Of a stretch of 46,759 nucleotides of DNA, positions 43,922-46,759 are shown piece after piece. The stretch lies in contig NZ_LFMW01000019.1 in the NCBI RefSeq assembly GCF_001050345.1, positions 1-46,759 of the forward strand, read 5' to 3'. The notes under the pieces are model-generated. The model was not told the DNA's origin, ran no database searches, and saw nothing but the letters and a program-made list of their open reading frames with translations. Every line of letters starts with the position of its first letter. The stretch's first letter is position 1. Origin of the DNA: Pseudomonas fildesensis (GTDB lineage Bacteria > Pseudomonadota > Gammaproteobacteria > Pseudomonadales > Pseudomonadaceae). The translations under genes were made by a program, and so were the position numbers.

Positions 43922-44314
43922 ATGCGTTGTGGTTATGTTGTTGCTGGTGTGTTTAGTCTTCTGCTTCTGGCTGGCTGTGGTAGTCACTCTTCGAATCTCC
44001 AAGTCGGCAATGAGCAGTCTTACGCGAGCCTAAAGGACCAGCGTGAGGCAGTACGCACCGTAAAGGTCTATGAGGTCCTTCCTGTTGGTGCTGAACCACT
44101 GACCACTGTGTCCGCTGGACGGTGCCATAGGAGCTTCGTAGAGGAATCACCTACAGAAGCCAGTGTGCTTATTGATTTGAAGGTGGCTGCATACGCTCAA
44201 GGTGCCGATGGAATCACAGGCGTGAAGATTACTAAAGAGTCCGGCCTCAACCGCAACTGCTGGTACGTCTTGGGTGGTACAGCCCAGGCGTTCACGTTGG
44301 GTGACGCTAAGTGA
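43922..44314 (+). CDS. RcsF-like outer-membrane lipoprotein
   Basis: A 130-residue lipoprotein: hydrophobic N-terminus VVAGVFSLLLLAGC with a clear lipobox (LAGC). The mature domain (VKVYEVLPVGAEPL, GRCHRS, LKVAAYAQGADGITGVKI, NCWYVLGGTAQAF) resembles the RcsF fold, including cysteines equivalent in placement to its disulphide pair. In enterobacteria RcsF senses envelope damage, but such domains also occur in unrelated contexts. ATG at 43922 has AGGGAG 9 nt upstream (an in-frame GTG at 43919 is the alternative). Encoded directly behind the integrase. It could be surface cargo such as superinfection exclusion; function is inferred only. Confidence 0.72.
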   Translation: MRCGYVVAGVFSLLLLAGCGSHSSNLQVGNEQSYASLKDQREAVRTVKVYEVLPVGAEPLTTVSAGRCHRSFVEESPTEASVLIDLKVAAYAQGADGITGVKITKESGLNRNCWYVLGGTAQAFTLGDAK

Positions 44315-44532
44315 GCTGGGTGGGGTCTTTAATCTACTGGTCAGTCATTACTCTTCTAAGCTTCTATTTCACCGCAACCATGCTGGGCGCCTTCTTCCTT
44401 AAAGGAGCCTGGATAGAGTCAGGGGACGCCTTTAATGCGGCACCTATCTGGGTCAAGATAATTTCGTTAATCGCGGCTGCTGTGATTGGTGTCTACGCGG
44501 TTAGGCACGAACGCCGTGGGCGCATACAGTAA
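44311..44532 (+). CDS. Small two-helix membrane protein, unknown function
   Basis: A 73-residue protein with two transmembrane segments (about residues 6-29 and 46-64) and a positively charged C-terminus (RHERRGRIQ). The GTG start overlaps the RcsF-like gene stop (GTGA), so the two are translationally coupled and probably act together at the envelope. No family is recognised. Size and topology would also fit a holin, but no lysis partner is seen. Confidence 0.65.
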   Translation: MSWVGSLIYWSVITLLSFYFTATMLGAFFLKGAWIESGDAFNAAPIWVKIISLIAAAVIGVYAVRHERRGRIQ

Positions 44533-44540
44533 GGCTATGT

Positions 44541-44879
44541 ATGACATTTCCAAAGCTCTACACAGACACCTACCAGTTGTTCAAGCTCCTGAAGGCTCAG
44601 GGAGGCATTCAAAGCATGCGCACTCATTCAGATTTCGCCAGGACCTTAGAGAAGGGTCTTGAAGAGCTTGTGGAGTCTGGTGTGGTGGTGCTGATTGCTA
44701 CCCAATGGACTGCCAACGGCCAGGTCGTAGCCGAAGAGACTTACCACAGGGAGGACGGGAAGAGCTTTACAGGTATTGGCTTTGGCTCATGGTTTTGTCT
44801 CGCTATGGCTCTGAAAGTCAACAAGCCCGAGGTACGTCAGGCCCTTTCGGATTATCTGAAGAAGAACCCTATCTACTGA
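44541..44879 (+). CDS. Soluble protein of unknown function
   Basis: A 112-residue predicted cytoplasmic protein, alpha/beta, with a VESGVVVLIATQWTANGQVVAEETYHRE central segment and a Lys-rich end (LSDYLKKNPIY). Starts 8 nt after the small membrane protein gene, so probably the last gene of a four-gene run that begins at the integrase. No family recognised. Confidence 0.65.
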   Translation: MTFPKLYTDTYQLFKLLKAQGGIQSMRTHSDFARTLEKGLEELVESGVVVLIATQWTANGQVVAEETYHREDGKSFTGIGFGSWFCLAMALKVNKPEVRQALSDYLKKNPIY

Positions 44880-44902
44880 GGTAGGTTTCTTTAATTAGCA
44901 AA

Positions 44903-44919
44903 AACACATTTAATGTGTT
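44903..44919. promoter_or_regulatory. Palindromic operator-like site 1
   Basis: AACACATTTAATGTGTT is a perfect 8-1-8 inverted repeat. Its right end overlaps a consensus TTGACA, and the same 15-bp core recurs at 44991. This is likely the binding site of an element-encoded repressor or activator. Confidence 0.6.
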
Positions 44920-44946
44920 GACAGCATAAAGCGTCCTCGGTAGATT
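44918..44946 (+). promoter_or_regulatory. Sigma-70-like promoter
   Basis: Perfect TTGACA at 44918-44923, a 17-nt spacer, then TAGATT (44941-44946, 4 of 6). Overlap of its -35 with palindrome 1 suggests repression. It would drive the genes from 45091 onward with a leader of about 140 nt. Confidence 0.55.
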
Positions 44947-44990
44947 GAGCGCCTACACCGCTTCCACGCGGTTTCTTAAAGGCTACAAAC

Positions 44991-45005
44991 ACACATTAAA
45001 TGTGT
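44991..45005. promoter_or_regulatory. Palindromic operator-like site 2
   Basis: ACACATTAAATGTGT is a perfect 7-1-7 inverted repeat with the same half-sites as site 1. The two centres are 87 bp apart, about eight helical turns, allowing looping by one dimeric or tetrameric regulator. Confidence 0.55.
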
Positions 45006-45009
45006 TTTG

Positions 45010-45048
45010 AGTGGGTGTCGCGGTGATGGTGATTTTAAAACACCCACT
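45010..45048 (+). other. Stem-loop in leader of the 45091 gene
   Basis: AGTGGGTGT and ACACCCACT form a 9-bp stem with a 21-nt loop, inside the transcript predicted from the promoter at 44918 and about 40 nt before the ATG at 45091. No T-run follows, so a structural or protein-binding role is more likely than termination. Confidence 0.4.
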
Positions 45049-45090
45049 TAAAGCGCACCACGCAATCGACTACCTAAGGACATCAACACC

Positions 45091-45351
45091 ATGCAAGCAA
45101 TCACCATCAAGTACCTGCCAGCTACCCACACCAAAGGTTCCCGCTTCAAGGCAACAGCCGCTGCTGGTTCCATCACTTTGGGCTATGACCACGCCTTGAA
45201 CACTGAGGGGAACGTAAAGGCTGCTGTGAGCGCTCTTCTCGCCAAACTCGGTTGGACTGAGGCGAACGGATACACCGTAGGTTGGGCTGTGGGGCAGATG
45301 TCGAGCGGGGTGTGGGCCGCTGTTGCCCTGGATTCCTACTCAACGATTTGA
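45091..45351 (+). CDS. Small conserved mobile-element protein, unknown function
   Basis: An 86-residue protein starting MQAITIKYLPATHTKGSRFK. Proteins of this pattern, with a basic N-terminal part and a C-terminal KLGWTEANGYTVGWAVGQM-like segment, recur on phages, plasmids and integrative elements without known role. AAGGA precedes the ATG by about 11 nt. It is the first gene after the palindromic control region and separated from neighbours on both sides by more than 170 nt, so it may be expressed independently, possibly in the lysogenic state. Confidence 0.7.
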   Translation: MQAITIKYLPATHTKGSRFKATAAAGSITLGYDHALNTEGNVKAAVSALLAKLGWTEANGYTVGWAVGQMSSGVWAAVALDSYSTI

Positions 45352-45481
45352 GCCACGAAATCTCAGTAAGCCATAGCCACCTTTATACATGTCCAGGAGG
45401 GCTGAATAACAAGGACTACAAGGAACGTATACGCATAATCGCCTCACGACTGACGTAACACCCAAACCTTAAAGAACACGA

Positions 45482-45505
45482 AAGGGCTCCACCTAAAGAG
45501 CCCTT
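45482..45505 (+). terminator. Hairpin upstream of the 45523 gene
   Basis: AAGGGCTC and GAGCCCTT form an 8-bp stem with an 8-nt loop. It sits directly before the AAGGA ribosome site (45507-45511) of the next gene. It may be the terminator of the 45091 transcript, or an mRNA processing or stability hairpin such as those that precede genes in T7-like phages. Confidence 0.5.
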
Positions 45506-45522
45506 AAAGGAACCTCTACGCC

Positions 45523-45945
45523 ATGACTATTTACAACCTGACCAACTTCACGTCCGCAGCGGTCGCCAACAAGATCCTGGGCGCGATGCAAGATGCCATC
45601 AAGACAGGCCTCGCGCAGTACGTACCAAACCGCAATGGCCGCTTGTGGCTTCGTGTGGACATCAAGCGGGACGACCACGGGCGCCTCTACTTCCAGTTCC
45701 TCACAGACACCCTGCAGGAGGTCGGGCACCACCTTTTAAAGGCCGCTCTGTTCCACTGGGCCCGTGAGGATGAACGTGAGTTCTCAGGGCTCCACGCTGA
45801 GCTGTACAGGCTCCCACAGCACCCTCTGGACATCATTCTGGACGCCCAAGAAGCGGAGAGGGCACGTAAGGAAACCTCGTGGGTCGGACGGGTCCGTAAC
45901 TGGTTCCGGGATCACTACTCCCCGGCTGGTCCCGACTTAGCCTGA
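45523..45945 (+). CDS. Unknown protein of the integrated element
   Basis: A 140-residue soluble protein, with a KRDDHGRLYFQFLTDTLQEVGHHLLKAALFHWARED region and a basic amphipathic tail (SWVGRVRNWFRDHYSP). No signal peptide or enzyme motif. The gene has its own upstream hairpin and a good ribosome site (AAGGAACC). No family recognised. Confidence 0.65.
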   Translation: MTIYNLTNFTSAAVANKILGAMQDAIKTGLAQYVPNRNGRLWLRVDIKRDDHGRLYFQFLTDTLQEVGHHLLKAALFHWAREDEREFSGLHAELYRLPQHPLDIILDAQEAERARKETSWVGRVRNWFRDHYSPAGPDLA

Positions 45946-45964
45946 AGCCTATTTCGCTCACGTC

Positions 45965-46001
45965 ATGCATCAATGCATATTTACATTGCGAAAATGCATA
46001 T
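45965..46001. promoter_or_regulatory. Repeated ATGCAT motif upstream of the oxygenase-like gene
   Basis: ATGCAT occurs at 45965, 45973 and 45994. The longer AATGCATAT is present at 45972 and 45993, exactly 21 bp apart, or two helical turns. The site lies about 40-75 bp before the ATG at 46040, an expected place for an operator. No convincing -35/-10 pair was found. Confidence 0.4.
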
Positions 46002-46039
46002 CTTCCACCACTATGCGCACCCCAAAAGGAGCCTGACCA

Positions 46040-46753
46040 ATGGATATAGGGCAAAAACACATACTGAGCAAGGCCTTAACAGCCTATGCATCAATGGATA
46101 AGTACCACTCAGCCATTCGGCCTGTGTTGGAGATTCTCAAGGAAATGGCTGACTACGCCGAAGGTGTCGCACCTCTAAGTGCCTCTGATTACTCCGCAAC
46201 ATCCAGCTGGTCCCAGGCGTTGAACGTGGTGACTCACTACGGCCACGGGGTCTACTCGTTTCCGTACCTCTCTGAGGCGTTCTGTAAGGACCTCATGCTT
46301 GAGCTGGACTGCATGGCCTACAGCGTGAACGCCGACGAGCCTGTAGAGGCGCAGATTCCTGAAGTCACCTTTATGACTGAGTGTCGGCCTCTGTTTGATT
46401 GTCTGCACAGCCTGTGGGCAAACGCGGGGATTCCCTTGGCAAAGGTGCTTCTCGCACAGGACCCCAGCGAACTGCGGACGATACAGGCCGCTCAGTACAC
46501 CCCTGAGAACACGCCGCGTGGTCACTGGCATAACGACAAGGACTCAGACGTAACTCTGGTAGTTGCACTAACAGTAACTCACACAGGCGGCGGGACGCTG
46601 GTTCACACAGGGCCTTTCAGTGAAAACATAGTTGTCCCTCAGTTGCCTGTGGGTCACGGGATGTTCTTCAACGGGAAAGCGCATAGGCACTACGGGATGC
46701 CAGTAACGGCAGGGGAGAGGAATCTATTGGTTCATTGGAGCGAAGTTAAGTAA
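46040..46753 (+). CDS. 2OG-Fe(II) oxygenase-like protein (prolyl-4-hydroxylase fold)
   Basis: A 237-residue protein whose C-terminal half has the jelly-roll dioxygenase pattern: GHWHNDKDSD supplies the His-x-Asp iron ligands, GGGTLVHTGP and PVGHGMFFNGKAHRHYGMPVTAGERNLLVHW supply the distal His and the 2-oxoglutarate-binding Arg. The N-terminal half (residues 1-110) is unfamiliar, mostly helical and Tyr/Ala-rich. Phage-encoded enzymes of this fold are known but mostly without assigned substrates; protein, nucleotide or DNA base hydroxylation are all possible. AAAGGAGCC precedes the ATG. Last complete gene in the window. Confidence 0.68.
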   Translation: MDIGQKHILSKALTAYASMDKYHSAIRPVLEILKEMADYAEGVAPLSASDYSATSSWSQALNVVTHYGHGVYSFPYLSEAFCKDLMLELDCMAYSVNADEPVEAQIPEVTFMTECRPLFDCLHSLWANAGIPLAKVLLAQDPSELRTIQAAQYTPENTPRGHWHNDKDSDVTLVVALTVTHTGGGTLVHTGPFSENIVVPQLPVGHGMFFNGKAHRHYGMPVTAGERNLLVHWSEVK

Positions 46754-46759
46754 CCGCTG

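Larger units (their letters stand above)
42340..46759 (+). mobile_element. Left end of an integrated element (prophage, satellite or genomic island), partial
   Basis: The host binding-protein gene breaks at about 42340, and a tyrosine integrase frame begins within 10 nt. From there GC is visibly lower and codon use changes to CTC/CTA/TTA, CCT and AGG. All genes run on the plus strand, are small and mostly unknown, and their intergenic gaps contain palindromes and hairpins. The element continues past the right edge. No capsid, terminase, replication or conjugation gene is visible, so phage, satellite and island remain open. Confidence 0.83.

Noticed and set aside
44311..44532. Holin assignment for the two-helix membrane protein
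   Set aside because: Size and topology fit, but no endolysin or spanin gene is near and the gene is coupled to a lipoprotein next to the integrase, so the call was left as unknown.
1..46759. CRISPR arrays, tRNA and rRNA genes
   Set aside because: No regularly spaced direct repeats, cloverleaf with CCA-type acceptor, or rRNA signature sequences were seen, including at the element junction, where a tRNA attachment site would be expected but is absent.

Overview
This window looks like a chromosome segment of a fluorescent-group Pseudomonas. The coding style is GC-rich with strong C/G third-position bias. It carries a LexA2-ImuA-ImuB-DnaE2 mutasome operon, an OprD porin, HglS, SohB, and REP-type palindromes of the kind common in that group. 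From about position 42340 to the end, base composition and codon use change (lower GC, many CTC/CTA/TTA/CCT/AGG codons). That part is the left end of an integrated mobile element, probably a prophage or satellite.

Layout. (1) 1-2853, minus strand: a four-gene iron-uptake operon matching FtrABCD (P19-like periplasmic protein, cupredoxin, FTR1 permease, membrane Fe-S protein) with a Fur-box-like site upstream; the last gene runs off the left edge. (2) 3033-5539: small stress-type genes (DUF3079, a secreted peptide, a PLDc_N membrane protein, PfpI/DJ-1, a hydrophilic peptide, an HhH protein), a hemerythrin gene remnant, and two candidate AlgU-type promoters. (3) 5678-10483: a DeoR regulator divergent from an FMN 2-hydroxyacid dehydrogenase, an alpha/beta hydrolase, an SDR and a NudK-like Nudix hydrolase. 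(4) 10549-15557, minus: a large Rhs protein with an AT-richer C-terminal toxin resembling bacterial RNase A-like CdiA-CT domains, followed by a CdiI-type immunity gene. (5) 15731-25871: the SOS mutagenesis operon lexA2-imuA-imuB-dnaE2, then a hybrid histidine kinase overlapping a UvrA-like ATPase. (6) 26016-37478: transketolase, YdcH-like protein, HglS, OprD porin, GH63-type glycosidase, a membrane-anchored unknown, SCP2 protein, histidine phosphatase homologue and SohB protease. (7) 37672-42351, minus: a tetritol-type catabolic operon (sugar-binding protein, GolD/DthD-type SDR, Zn dehydrogenase, DhaK, DhaL) whose first visible gene has lost its 5' end at the element junction. (8) 42348-46759, plus: tyrosine integrase, RcsF-like lipoprotein, small membrane and soluble unknowns, and a 2OG-Fe(II) oxygenase-like protein, with several palindromic or repeated candidate regulatory sites.

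How the parts work together. ImuA, ImuB and DnaE2 form the damage-inducible translesion complex under LexA2. The candidate promoter, the LexA2 operator and the start codon are so tightly packed that the lexA2 mRNA is predicted to be essentially leaderless. Rhs and its small downstream neighbour form a polymorphic toxin-immunity pair. The SDR, zinc dehydrogenase and DhaKL would oxidise a four-carbon polyol to a ketose and phosphorylate it; the element has cut this operon and removed the signal peptide of its uptake protein. The element's full extent, its attR and its structural genes lie outside the window, so its class cannot be settled here.
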